Shown here piece by piece: positions 16,530-24,769 of a stretch of DNA of 64,000 bases (the first letter of the stretch is position 1; each line of letters opens with the position of its first letter). A program made the translations under genes and the position numbers. The stretch is from Pseudomonadota bacterium (GTDB lineage: Bacteria > Pseudomonadota > Gammaproteobacteria > Burkholderiales > Rhodocyclaceae). Where the stretch lies: positions 1 to 64,000 of the forward strand of contig JAGTRU010000005.1 in NCBI GenBank assembly GCA_018261905.1, in the 5' to 3' direction. The notes beneath the pieces were generated by a model. The model did not search any database, was not told where the DNA came from, and was given only the letters and a program-made list of their open reading frames with translations.

Positions 16530-17981
16530 TTAGCTGTCGGCCGCCCAGTCCTGCAAAAAGCGTATCCCCCAGGCGACGCCGAAACCGGTCTGGTCGGTGG
16601 CTATGGCGCCCAGCCCATCCTCGCAACTGGCGCTCGAGAGATCGACGTGCAGCCACGGCAGGTCGCCGACGAAACGCTGCAGGAAGAGCGCGGCGTGGAT
16701 GTGGTCCGGGGCGTCGTCGTCCAGGCTGCATTGGCAGACATCGGCCACCTCGCTGTCGAGGGCAACGTCGTAATCGGCATCCATGGGAAAAGTGTTGACC
16801 CGTTCGCCGCTGGCGGCGCCCGCTTTGACGGCCAGCCGACCGAGCGCTTCAGTGCTGGCGAAAACGCCGGAATAGCGGCAGCCCAGCGCCTGGATCATGG
16901 TGTAGGTGAGGGTGCCGAAATCGATCATCAGGTCGGGTTCGTCACGGCCAGCCAGGGCCAGGGTGTCGGCCAGCACCAGGCGACCTTCGGCATCGGTATG
17001 GACGATCTCGATGGTGGTACCGTCGAGGGCGGTGATGATGTCGCCCTGGCGGCTGGCGTGCGGCGAAATGTCGTTGCTGGCCAGGGCCAGCCAGGCGTCG
17101 ATGTGCAGCGGCAGTTGCAGTCGGGTGGCGGCGAGCAGGATGCCGAGCACGGTAGCCGAGCCGGCCATGTCCTCGTGCATGCCGATCATCGAATCGGCGG
17201 CTTTCAGGTTGTGGCCGCCGCTATCGAAGCAGATGCCCTTGCCGACCAGGGCCAGCCGGGCCTGCGCCGCGGCCGGACGATAACCGAGGCGGACGATGGC
17301 GGCATCCCCGGTATCGCTGCCCTGGGCGACCGCGACAAAGGCGCCGGCGCCCATGGCGCGCAGTCGGGGGAGGTCGAATTCTTCGTGCTCCCAGTCGAGT
17401 TGCTGCGCCAGTTCGGCAACCCGCCGTCGGTAGGCGGCCGGCGTCAGTTCGTTGGCCGGCAGCACGGTCAGGGTGCGCGCCAGCAGATTGCCTTCGGCCA
17501 GGCCCGCGGCCGCTAACGTGGCCGAGCCGGCGCCCCAGAGGTGGAGGGTAGAGAGCGGCTGCGGCGCATCTTTTTGCTTGCGATTGGGCAGCGGGGTGCC
17601 GTTGGCCAGACCGACATAAGCGGCCAGCTCAGCCATGCCGCCGGTGTTGCCGGTGAACAGGAGGTCGATGCTGGCCGGTTCCTCGGCGAGCAGTATGGCC
17701 AGTCCCTGACGGAGCAGCGTCTGCTTGGCGAAGGTCGATTTTTCGGCGTCGAGCATCAGCCACACCCGCAAGGCGCCGCTCGCCGTATTGGCCGAGACCG
17801 GCGTCTCGCCCAGTTCCTCTGCGCCGAGCCGGCGGCGGGCCAGGGTTGCCTGCAATAGCGGGCGGTCCGGGCAGTCGGCGGGGACCGTCTCGGCGGTCGG
17901 CAAGACGACCAGGACATGGGACAGGGCGGCGAGTCCGGCGGCATCGGGAAGGGCGAGAGTGCTTTGCAGGGTGGCGAGCAT
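16530..17981 (-). CDS. M17 leucyl aminopeptidase
   Basis: A 483-residue cytosolic metallo-exopeptidase of the PepA family. The C-terminal catalytic domain holds LVGKGICFDSGG and the metal-binding block containing TDAEGRL, plus MHEDMAGSA. The usual asparagine-threonine-aspartate is histidine-threonine-aspartate here (IVHTDAEGRLVL), a variant seen in some divergent M17 subgroups. The N-terminal domain (about 1-160) is weakly conserved. The start at 17981 is where the protein begins to look family-like; a longer open frame upstream reads through the spacer and is not credible. Confidence 0.85.
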   Translation of the reverse strand: MLATLQSTLALPDAAGLAALSHVLVVLPTAETVPADCPDRPLLQATLARRRLGAEELGETPVSANTASGALRVWLMLDAEKSTFAKQTLLRQGLAILLAEEPASIDLLFTGNTGGMAELAAYVGLANGTPLPNRKQKDAPQPLSTLHLWGAGSATLAAAGLAEGNLLARTLTVLPANELTPAAYRRRVAELAQQLDWEHEEFDLPRLRAMGAGAFVAVAQGSDTGDAAIVRLGYRPAAAQARLALVGKGICFDSGGHNLKAADSMIGMHEDMAGSATVLGILLAATRLQLPLHIDAWLALASNDISPHASRQGDIITALDGTTIEIVHTDAEGRLVLADTLALAGRDEPDLMIDFGTLTYTMIQALGCRYSGVFASTEALGRLAVKAGAASGERVNTFPMDADYDVALDSEVADVCQCSLDDDAPDHIHAALFLQRFVGDLPWLHVDLSSASCEDGLGAIATDQTGFGVAWGIRFLQDWAADS

Positions 17982-18072
17982 CGGAAGAACCTCGGGTGAT
18001 TCAGGGCATGAGATGCCGGAATGGCGGTTGGCGGAAAGAGTTCCCGGCCACTCTTGGCCGGGGGGCTTCGTG

Positions 18073-19188
18073 TTACTTGCCGAGCAGTTTGCCGAAGGTT
18101 TCGCCGAGCCCGCGGACGACATTGCCGCCGGCCCCGCCGACCCCCTTGGTGAGTCCCTCCAGACTGATTCCCAGGGCATCGGCGAGGCCGGCACCGAGAC
18201 GGCCGAGGAGCTGTTCGTTGAGGGAAAAGCGCGGGTCGTCGATGTCGCCGTCGAGGGTGAATTTGACCTCGATTGCGCCATCCCGGCTCTTCATCAGGGC
18301 TACCGCCGCCGCTTGCGGCACGCCCATGAAGGAGCCGCTGCTGGCCAGTTGCAGGTCGTGCAGGGTCAGGGTGCCGGGGGCGTGCAGGCGACCCCGGCGG
18401 ACGACGGAGTGGATGTCGAGGTCCATGCGTCCGCGCTTGACCCCGGTGTCGGCGGCGCGGATCAGGTAGGGCTTGAGCGTCAGCAGGTCGACGCCCGTCA
18501 AGCGGGCTCGGATATCCGATTCCTTGCTGGCGAATTCACTGCGCCCGCTGATTTCTAGCTGGCCATCGTGATGCGCGCCCTTGATCACGCCGCTCAGCAT
18601 GATCTGGCTCTGGCCCAGCAAATCCGGCAAGCGCAGGTCGTCGAGCCTGAGCTGGATCTGCTCCAGACGGATTTTCAGGGGCGGGCGACTGATGCTGGCA
18701 TCGAAATACTCGACCGCGCTATCGACCAGTTCAAGGCGGCCGATGCTGATTTCCGGCCCGCCATTGCTTTCCGGCTGGCCGGCCGGCGGCGAGCGGTCGG
18801 TCAAGCCGGGCAGGACGCGCAGTTTCTGCTCGGCGCTGCGCACCATCGACAGATAGGCCCCTTCGATACGGATGCTGCGCAGCACGACGCGGGCACTGAA
18901 CAGGTCGGCCAGCGAGGGCACGACGATCACCCGTTCGGCCCGCAGCAGGTCGGCGGCCGGCCAGCTCGGCTGACCGATGGCCGGCGGCGCCGGGATGCGC
19001 AGGCCGAGGATCTCGACGCTATGCAGGCCGAGACGGATGGCCCGAACTTGGCCGGCCGGCCCCAACGCCTGTTCGACCTGGCCTTTGAGCACCCGCACGG
19101 CGACCTGGAAAGCCACAACGGCCGACAACAGCAGGACACTCACGCTGACCAGCAGGATTCTGGGCCAGCGTCGGTTTTGAGGATTCAT
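18073..19188 (-). CDS. DUF748/AsmA-like membrane-anchored protein
   Basis: A 371-residue protein with an N-terminal membrane helix (about 12-33) and a long periplasmic part rich in beta-strand. PEISIGRLELVDSAVEYFDASISRP resembles the DUF748 repeat, a relative of AsmA-type bridge proteins of the cell envelope. The C-terminal 60 residues are glycine-rich. The start at 19188 follows the sequence of a 150-bp repeat copy whose end lies only 13 bases upstream, so the promoter must lie in or beyond the repeat. Confidence 0.7.
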   Translation of the reverse strand: MNPQNRRWPRILLVSVSVLLLSAVVAFQVAVRVLKGQVEQALGPAGQVRAIRLGLHSVEILGLRIPAPPAIGQPSWPAADLLRAERVIVVPSLADLFSARVVLRSIRIEGAYLSMVRSAEQKLRVLPGLTDRSPPAGQPESNGGPEISIGRLELVDSAVEYFDASISRPPLKIRLEQIQLRLDDLRLPDLLGQSQIMLSGVIKGAHHDGQLEISGRSEFASKESDIRARLTGVDLLTLKPYLIRAADTGVKRGRMDLDIHSVVRRGRLHAPGTLTLHDLQLASSGSFMGVPQAAAVALMKSRDGAIEVKFTLDGDIDDPRFSLNEQLLGRLGAGLADALGISLEGLTKGVGGAGGNVVRGLGETFGKLLGK

Positions 19189-19201
19189 TCTAGAAAACGC
19201 T

Positions 19202-19351
19202 ATTGAACCGCGGCGACGCGGAGATGCAGAGGAAAAACAAAGGCTTGCCTGGATAATTCGGCACATCTTCTAGGTGAGCCGAAAAAAACTTTCGAGCCAC
19301 TGTTTTCCTGTTCTTCTCTGCTCCTTGGCGACTCTGCGGTAAGGTTTTTAG
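19202..19351 (-). repeat. 150-bp intergenic repeat, copy A
   Basis: Full-length copy of a repeat also present at 35162-35304, 50151-50300 and 50331-50470. The ends are imperfect inverted repeats (one end ACCGCAG...GCAGAG, the other AACCGCGG...GCAGAGG). The middle holds a conserved GAATTATCCAGGCAAGCC-type core when read on the minus strand. No open reading frame fits within it, so it is non-autonomous. It fills most of the spacer between the DUF748-like gene and the histidine kinase gene. Confidence 0.85.
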
Positions 19352-19466
19352 TGTTCATGGTGAATGGCGACGATTTGTCTAAGGGGCGAATGTTACCTAA
19401 ATCGGCCCCGTTGCCGTGCGCTATGTGGCCGGGGCGATGCCGATCGGCCAGTCTTTGGCACGGTTA

Positions 19467-21809
19467 TTAGGTCGTTGCCTCCAACCATTTGAGCAATGTT
19501 TGATAGAGCACCGCGGGATCGACCGGTTTGCCGATGTGGTCGTTCATGCCGGCGGCCAGGCAGCGCTGGCGGTCGTCGTCGAAGGCGTTGGCGGTCATGG
19601 CCAGGATCGGGGTCGATTCTCTTCCTGGTAAGCGGCGGATGGCCCGGGCGGCTTCGAGGCCGTTCATGCCGGGCATTTGCACGTCGAGCAGGATCAGCCG
19701 GTAGGCGTTGCGTCCGGCCAGGGCGACGGCTTGTTGGCCGTCTTCCGCCAGATCTACCCGGAGGCCGACTTCCTGCAATAACTCGCGGGATACTTCCTGG
19801 TTGATCGGTTCGTCCTCGGCGAGCAGGATCAGGCTGCCGGCATAGCCGGCTTGCAGGCGCTTTTCAGTTGCCGATGGTGCGAGTTCGGGGCTCGCTGTCG
19901 GCCCGGCAGCGGACTTGCTCAGCCGGGCGGTGAACCAGAAGGTGCTGCCGACGCCGGTCTGGCTGTCGACGCCAATCCGGCCGCCCATCATTTCCGCCAG
20001 GCGCTTGCAGATCGCCAGCCCCAGCCCGGTTCCGCCGTATTGGCGGGTCATTGAGCTGTCGGCCTGTTCGAAGGGCCGGAAAAGCCGCTCCTGGTCCTTG
20101 GCGGCGATACCGATGCCGGTGTCGCGCACGGCGAAACGCAGCAGGACATGGTCGGGATGCTCTTCGGCGACTTCGATGCTGACGGTGATGCGGCCGGCGG
20201 CGGTGAACTTGATGGCGTTGCTGGTCAGGTTGAGAAGTATCTGTCCCAGGCGCATGGGGTCGCCGCGCAATGGCAGTTTGGCCAACCCGGCGGGCAGTTC
20301 GATCTGCAACGGCAAGCCTTTTTCGGCTGACGGCTGGCCGGACAGGCTGCGCAGATTTTCCAGCACGCTGCCCAACTGAAAATCGATTTGTTCGAGATGG
20401 AGGCGGTCGGCCTCGATTTTTGAGATGTCGAGAATGTCGTTGATGATGGCCAGGAGGTGCTGCGAGGCCTGGCTGACCTTGGCCAGATCGTCGATCTGCT
20501 TGGCATCGCTGGCCCGGCGGCGGGCCAGTTCGGTCATGCCCATGATGGCATTCATCGGCGTCCGCAGTTCGTGGCTCATGTTGGCGAGGAAGGTGCTCTT
20601 CGCCCGGCTGGCCGCCTCGGCCGCCTCCTTGGCGACGGAAAGGGCGGCGGTGCGCTCTTCGACCATTTTTTCCAGGTGCTGACGATAGCTTTCGAGTTCG
20701 CTTTCCGATTGTTTGCGCTGCGTGATGTCTACGACGTGCGAGATGAAATGCATCGGTTGCCCGTCGCTGTTGCGGACCAGCGAACTGGAGACCCGGCCCC
20801 AGACGAGATGGCCCTGCTTATGGATGTATTCCTTCTCGAATTCGGTGTGGTCGGCGGCGCCGCTGGCGGTGCTTTCCGCCTTGCGGATGAAAGTCGTGCT
20901 GAGCTGCTGGAAATCCGGATGGGCAATGTCGTTGACGTGCATGCCTTCCAGTTCGTCCTTGCGGTAACCGAAAATTTCGCACATCTGCCGATTGACCTTG
21001 AATATCCGGCCTTCGAGATCGACCAGGCACATCCCGATATTGGCGTTCTCGAAGCCCAGGCGGAAACGGTTCTCGCTTTCCCGCAGTTCTTCCTGTTGTT
21101 GCGCCAGGGTGTCCAGCATGTCGTTGAAACGGCAGGCCAGTTGCGCCGCTTCGTCGGTGCCGCGCAATGCTGCCCGCAGCTTGGTATCGCCGGCCTGCAC
21201 GGCATTGGCAACATTCTGGATGGTATTGAGCCGACGGGTCAGATAGCGCCCGGCCAGCGTCGCCAGGGCGATGCTGAGCAGGGTGGCGAGCACGGTATAG
21301 AGGATGCCGTCCCGTCTGATTTTGCTTAGTTCCGCCTGCAGCGTGGCCTGGCCGAGACCGATGCGGACCCAGCCGACCTGGCTGGCGCCGAGCATGACCG
21401 GGCAGGCGACGTCGATCAGCGTCGATGTTCGCTGCATAACGTCAAGCACCGGTTTCTCCGGCAGATCAAGCAGATACTGGCCGCGGCGAGCGCTGTCGCT
21501 GTGGGCCAGCACCTGGCCGCGGAGGTCGAGGACCATGGCATGCCGGAGATCGGGATAGCGGGCCAGGCCGCGGACGATTTCCTGCTGACCGCTGACGTCA
21601 CGCGCCGCTACCCAGACGGCGACCGAGGTGGCGATGCTGTGGGCGAGGGCGACGGCATGGGCGGTTTGTTGTTCCATGACCAGGGCTTGCTGGCGGCGGG
21701 TCTGGTCCCAGGTGAGCAGGGACATCATCGAGATGACGATCAGGCTCAGACCGACGACCAGTTGGCGGCGCAGGGTGCCGCTTAGCAGTTGTTTCAGGCG
21801 GCGCATCAT
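19467..21809 (-). CDS. Hybrid sensor histidine kinase (HAMP-PAS-HisKA-HATPase-REC)
   Basis: A 780-residue inner-membrane sensor. Order: membrane helix (about 17-35), periplasmic sensor region (36-170), second helix (172-190), HAMP (190-245), PAS (250-365), coiled linker, HisKA with the phospho-histidine in SHELRTPMN, HATPase with DTGIGI and GGTGLGLAI, and a C-terminal receiver domain (about 660-780) with LLLDVQMPGMNG. Its start overlaps the stop of a PhnD-like lipoprotein gene by 4 bp, so that binding protein probably delivers its signal. No separate output regulator is adjacent; phosphotransfer to a distant partner is likely. Confidence 0.9.
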   Translation of the reverse strand: MMRRLKQLLSGTLRRQLVVGLSLIVISMMSLLTWDQTRRQQALVMEQQTAHAVALAHSIATSVAVWVAARDVSGQQEIVRGLARYPDLRHAMVLDLRGQVLAHSDSARRGQYLLDLPEKPVLDVMQRTSTLIDVACPVMLGASQVGWVRIGLGQATLQAELSKIRRDGILYTVLATLLSIALATLAGRYLTRRLNTIQNVANAVQAGDTKLRAALRGTDEAAQLACRFNDMLDTLAQQQEELRESENRFRLGFENANIGMCLVDLEGRIFKVNRQMCEIFGYRKDELEGMHVNDIAHPDFQQLSTTFIRKAESTASGAADHTEFEKEYIHKQGHLVWGRVSSSLVRNSDGQPMHFISHVVDITQRKQSESELESYRQHLEKMVEERTAALSVAKEAAEAASRAKSTFLANMSHELRTPMNAIMGMTELARRRASDAKQIDDLAKVSQASQHLLAIINDILDISKIEADRLHLEQIDFQLGSVLENLRSLSGQPSAEKGLPLQIELPAGLAKLPLRGDPMRLGQILLNLTSNAIKFTAAGRITVSIEVAEEHPDHVLLRFAVRDTGIGIAAKDQERLFRPFEQADSSMTRQYGGTGLGLAICKRLAEMMGGRIGVDSQTGVGSTFWFTARLSKSAAGPTASPELAPSATEKRLQAGYAGSLILLAEDEPINQEVSRELLQEVGLRVDLAEDGQQAVALAGRNAYRLILLDVQMPGMNGLEAARAIRRLPGRESTPILAMTANAFDDDRQRCLAAGMNDHIGKPVDPAVLYQTLLKWLEATT

Positions 21810-22720
21810 TCCTTGCTTTCGACCGGGCGAACCTGCTTTTCGAAGCGCTCAATGTAGGTCGCGACGACGTCGTAACTGCGGTCGTTGGCGGCGTAGAAGC
21901 GGGTCGTTTCCATGGCGGCAAGAATCGCGTTGTCCGATTCCCGTTGCCCGAGTTGGTACAGCAATTTGGCTACCTGGTCGCGAACATTGTCCGGGACATC
22001 GTCGCGGACCATCAGCGAATTGTTTACGAGCGGCGGGGTCTGCCAGATCACCTTGAGGGCCGCGGCCTCTTGCGGATATTCCTTCTGGAACAGCCGCCAG
22101 GGCGGCGGCCAGGTGGCGCCGGCGGCCGATTTGCCGAGATAGACGTTCATGATCGAGGACTCCTGCGAGCCGACATAGACATTGTCGATGTCGCGCTGGA
22201 TATCGAGGCCCCGGGTATGCAGGAAGTATTGCGGCATGATGGCCGCCGCCAGCGCCGTCGGCGACGGGTAACTGACCGTCTTGCCCTTGAGATCGGCCGG
22301 TTTGCGGATGCCGCCATCCTGGCGGACGAGAATAATTCCCTTGAAGTCGGAGGCATCGCCGGCCATGGCGATGACATGGTAGCCGGCCTTGATGGCCTGT
22401 AATGTCTGCCAGGGGTTGGGAAGCAGGAAAGCCGGTTGGCGCGCCGCGATTTTCTGTTCGAAGGCGGCGTAGTCGCGGGAAGCTTCGAGTTCCAGTTGTC
22501 CGTCCGCCAACTGGCGATTGAGATGATCGATCAGTGGCTGGTACATGGTGCCCAGCTTTTCCGGGTTGTACGAGGGATGGATGGCCAGCCGATAGATCGC
22601 CAGCCGGGCAGGCGGCGCCGCGTTGCTATAGGGCAATGGCTTTTCCGTCGGCGGCGGTTCACAGGCCGCGAGTAGTTGGGTGGTGATCAGCAAGCAGGCG
22701 AGGCGGACTAACTTGTTCAT
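21806..22720 (-). CDS. PhnD-like phosphate/phosphonate-type binding lipoprotein
   Basis: A 304-residue lipoprotein: signal peptide with lipobox LLAAC (cysteine about residue 19), then a periplasmic binding domain of the PhnD/SsuA-like family (LAIHPSYNPEKLGTMYQPLIDHLNRQL is the usual opening). It contains QPAFLLPNPWQTLQAIKAGY and VGSQESSIMNVYLGK, typical ligand-pocket segments. No ABC permease or ATPase is nearby; instead the stop overlaps the hybrid kinase start, so a sensing rather than transport role is likely. Ligand unknown. Confidence 0.8.
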   Translation of the reverse strand: MNKLVRLACLLITTQLLAACEPPPTEKPLPYSNAAPPARLAIYRLAIHPSYNPEKLGTMYQPLIDHLNRQLADGQLELEASRDYAAFEQKIAARQPAFLLPNPWQTLQAIKAGYHVIAMAGDASDFKGIILVRQDGGIRKPADLKGKTVSYPSPTALAAAIMPQYFLHTRGLDIQRDIDNVYVGSQESSIMNVYLGKSAAGATWPPPWRLFQKEYPQEAAALKVIWQTPPLVNNSLMVRDDVPDNVRDQVAKLLYQLGQRESDNAILAAMETTRFYAANDRSYDVVATYIERFEKQVRPVESKE

Positions 22721-23046
22721 GCTTTTTATCCATTGGTTTACCGGATGACGAGCACTGCTTTGGCGATTGAAGATGACTCTAACACGTTCCCCGGGCCCGC
22801 TAAACCGTGTTGTCGGGCGCCGGCCGGGGGCCAGGATTTACTTTCCCGGGCCTGCTGTTTGTTTCGGCGAGACGACTATGTGGGCTTGCGCACATGCCGC
22901 TCGATGGTTGCGTGTCACTGTTCGTGGGGCGTTCTTCACTAGCGGCAGCCCGGCCGGTGATCTGGGCGGATATTCCCGCCGTCGGGCGGGGGAACCATTC
23001 CAAATCTGCCGTTGTCATAATAGAGGAAACTGTTTCCGGAGGCATT
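22721..23046. other. Gene-free spacer with several short stem-loops
   Basis: About 326 bases between the PhnD-like gene (minus) and the small lipoprotein gene (plus), presumably carrying divergent promoters. It is GC-rich in the middle. A short perfect hairpin, CCCGCC-GTCG-GGCGGG, lies near 22974-22992, about 60 bases before the downstream start. No RNA family is recognised. Confidence 0.4.
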
Positions 23047-23235
23047 ATGAAAAAAATTGTGATCTTGCTACTGGCGGCCGGAGCACTGCTCTCAGGTTGC
23101 GTTGTCTACGATACCCCGCACCGGGATTCCGGCATGCATCGGGGAGATCGCGACGGTGAGCGCGATCACGACCGTGGGCGCAACCGCGACCGTGATCATG
23201 ACGGCTTTCCCGACCGTATCGAACGGCGTCCATAA
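23047..23235 (+). CDS. Small Asp/Arg/His-rich lipoprotein
   Basis: A 62-residue protein with a signal peptide and lipobox LLSGC (cysteine at about residue 18). The mature part consists almost entirely of aspartate, arginine, glycine and histidine. The start follows TTTCCGGAGGC, a good ribosome-binding site. The alternating charged residues (DRD, RDHDR) suggest a flexible or cation-binding surface tail; no family is recognised. Confidence 0.65.
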   Translation: MKKIVILLLAAGALLSGCVVYDTPHRDSGMHRGDRDGERDHDRGRNRDRDHDGFPDRIERRP

Positions 23236-23276
23236 GCCATTCCGGAACAGTCGGCACGGCGGCCCCCCTTTTTGCG

Positions 23277-23669
23277 GTGAAGGCGCTGATTATGGCGGTG
23301 GCCAGCGTTCTGCAATTTCTCGGCCTGCTTACGGCCGGCGTTGCCTTGCCGCTGTTTTTCGGGCTGGTCGGGCCGAATCGGTGGTTCGGTATCCGGCTCG
23401 CCGCCGCTTTCGTCTCTGAAGAAAACTGGTACGCCATCAACAGTTACGGCGGCCTCTGCTTCCTGCGCTTCGGCGTGGCCGTCGCGATCGGCGGCTTCCT
23501 GCTCGGGCGCTATCCGGCCTTACCCTTTTGGGTTCCCATCGCCGCTCTTTGGGCAACGCTCGGCCTGCTTCTGCTGAGCCTTCGTCGAATCAAGCGGTTT
23601 GCCCGCGAGCTGCCGCAAATGGCCGCCGACAACGCGCACCGAGACAGCGGCTGCGGCGGCCGGCCATAG
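23277..23669 (+). CDS. SdpI-like small membrane protein
   Basis: A 130-residue protein with three predicted membrane helices. GPNRWFGIRLAAAFVSEENWYAIN matches the signature loop of the SdpI/YhfL family, named after the Bacillus immunity protein against the SdpC toxin. No SdpC-like toxin or SdpR-like regulator is adjacent, so an immunity role cannot be claimed. GTG 23277 is used; ATG 23292 is an alternative start. It lies 41 bp after the small lipoprotein gene. Confidence 0.7.
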   Translation: MKALIMAVASVLQFLGLLTAGVALPLFFGLVGPNRWFGIRLAAAFVSEENWYAINSYGGLCFLRFGVAVAIGGFLLGRYPALPFWVPIAALWATLGLLLLSLRRIKRFARELPQMAADNAHRDSGCGGRP

Positions 23670-23798
23670 TCTCGGCCTTGGCCCGACCTCGAAGGCCCGA
23701 ACTTTGTACTGCCGGAATCGTCGGCTGTCCTTTATCATGCGCTCGCTCAGGCCGTCCCGAACGGCCCTTGTTTTCCCGGTTGATCGAGACTTGCCACC

Positions 23799-24596
23799 AT
23801 GCCCGCCAGAACTGTCCGCGTTCATCATTACCCCGCTGTCGTCGCCCGCCCGACGCCACCGTTACTCTTCGTGCACGGCGGCTATAGCCACGCCGGCTGC
23901 TGGAATGTCCGCTTCATTCCCTATTTCCAGGGGCTCGGTTACGACTGCTACGCCGTCGATCTATCCGGCCATGGCGCCAGTCCGGGCCGGGAGCGTCTCG
24001 ACGACTTCGGCCTGGAGGACTATGTGGCCGATCTTGCCGATGCCGTTGCCGGCATGGCCGAGCCGCCCGTGTTGATCGGCCATTCGATGGGCTGCCTGGT
24101 CAGCCAGCGTTTTCTTGAGCGGGGAACGGCCCGCGCCGTCGCCTTCCTGGCGCCGGTGCCGCCGACCGGCACGGCTGGCAGTGCCAGCCGACTGGCGCTG
24201 ACCATCCCGGATTTCTTTACCGAACTGCCCAATGCGGTGAACGGTACGGCCAGTGCCCAGACCCTGCGGACGATGGCCAAAGTCTATTTTTCACCGAGCC
24301 TGCCAGCTGCCGAAATCGCTGATTATCTGCCGCTGATCCAGCCCGAATCGGCCCGCGCCGTGGCCGAAATGCTCACCGCTCCGCTGCGCCAGGCGAGGCG
24401 CCGGGCGAATCTCCCGGCCCTGGTCATGGGGGGGTCGGAAGACCAGGTTTTCCCGGCGTCGATGCTCTATTTCACCGTCGCTGCCTGGTTGGCCAAAACC
24501 GTGGTGATCCGCGGTGCCGGCCATATGCTGATGCTTGATCCGCAATGGCCGGAAGCTGCCGCCGGTTTGCGGGACTGGCTGGATAGCCTGGCTTAG
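23799..24596 (+). CDS. Alpha/beta-hydrolase
   Basis: A 265-residue serine hydrolase. The oxyanion region LLFVHGGYSHAGCW, the nucleophile elbow GHSMG (about residue 91) and late aspartate and histidine residues (in GSEDQVFPASM and GAGHMLML) give a full catalytic triad. The size and lack of a signal peptide fit a cytoplasmic esterase, lipase or C-C hydrolase. The physiological substrate cannot be read from the sequence. It stands alone, with more than 125 bp on either side. Confidence 0.82.
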   Translation: MPARTVRVHHYPAVVARPTPPLLFVHGGYSHAGCWNVRFIPYFQGLGYDCYAVDLSGHGASPGRERLDDFGLEDYVADLADAVAGMAEPPVLIGHSMGCLVSQRFLERGTARAVAFLAPVPPTGTAGSASRLALTIPDFFTELPNAVNGTASAQTLRTMAKVYFSPSLPAAEIADYLPLIQPESARAVAEMLTAPLRQARRRANLPALVMGGSEDQVFPASMLYFTVAAWLAKTVVIRGAGHMLMLDPQWPEAAAGLRDWLDSLA

Positions 24597-24769
24597 GCTG
24601 CCAGCGCCGGCTGTGTACGCTGGCGCGCAGAAGCGCGTCGGACTAACGTGGACAATTGCCCAGGCTGCCGGGATGCGCCGGTACAGCCGGGAAAACGGGG
24701 ACTGGTTGGCGTCCGCGGCAACAAACCAACGGAGTGACCCAGGGCGCGAGCGCCGGATCGACGACTGCA

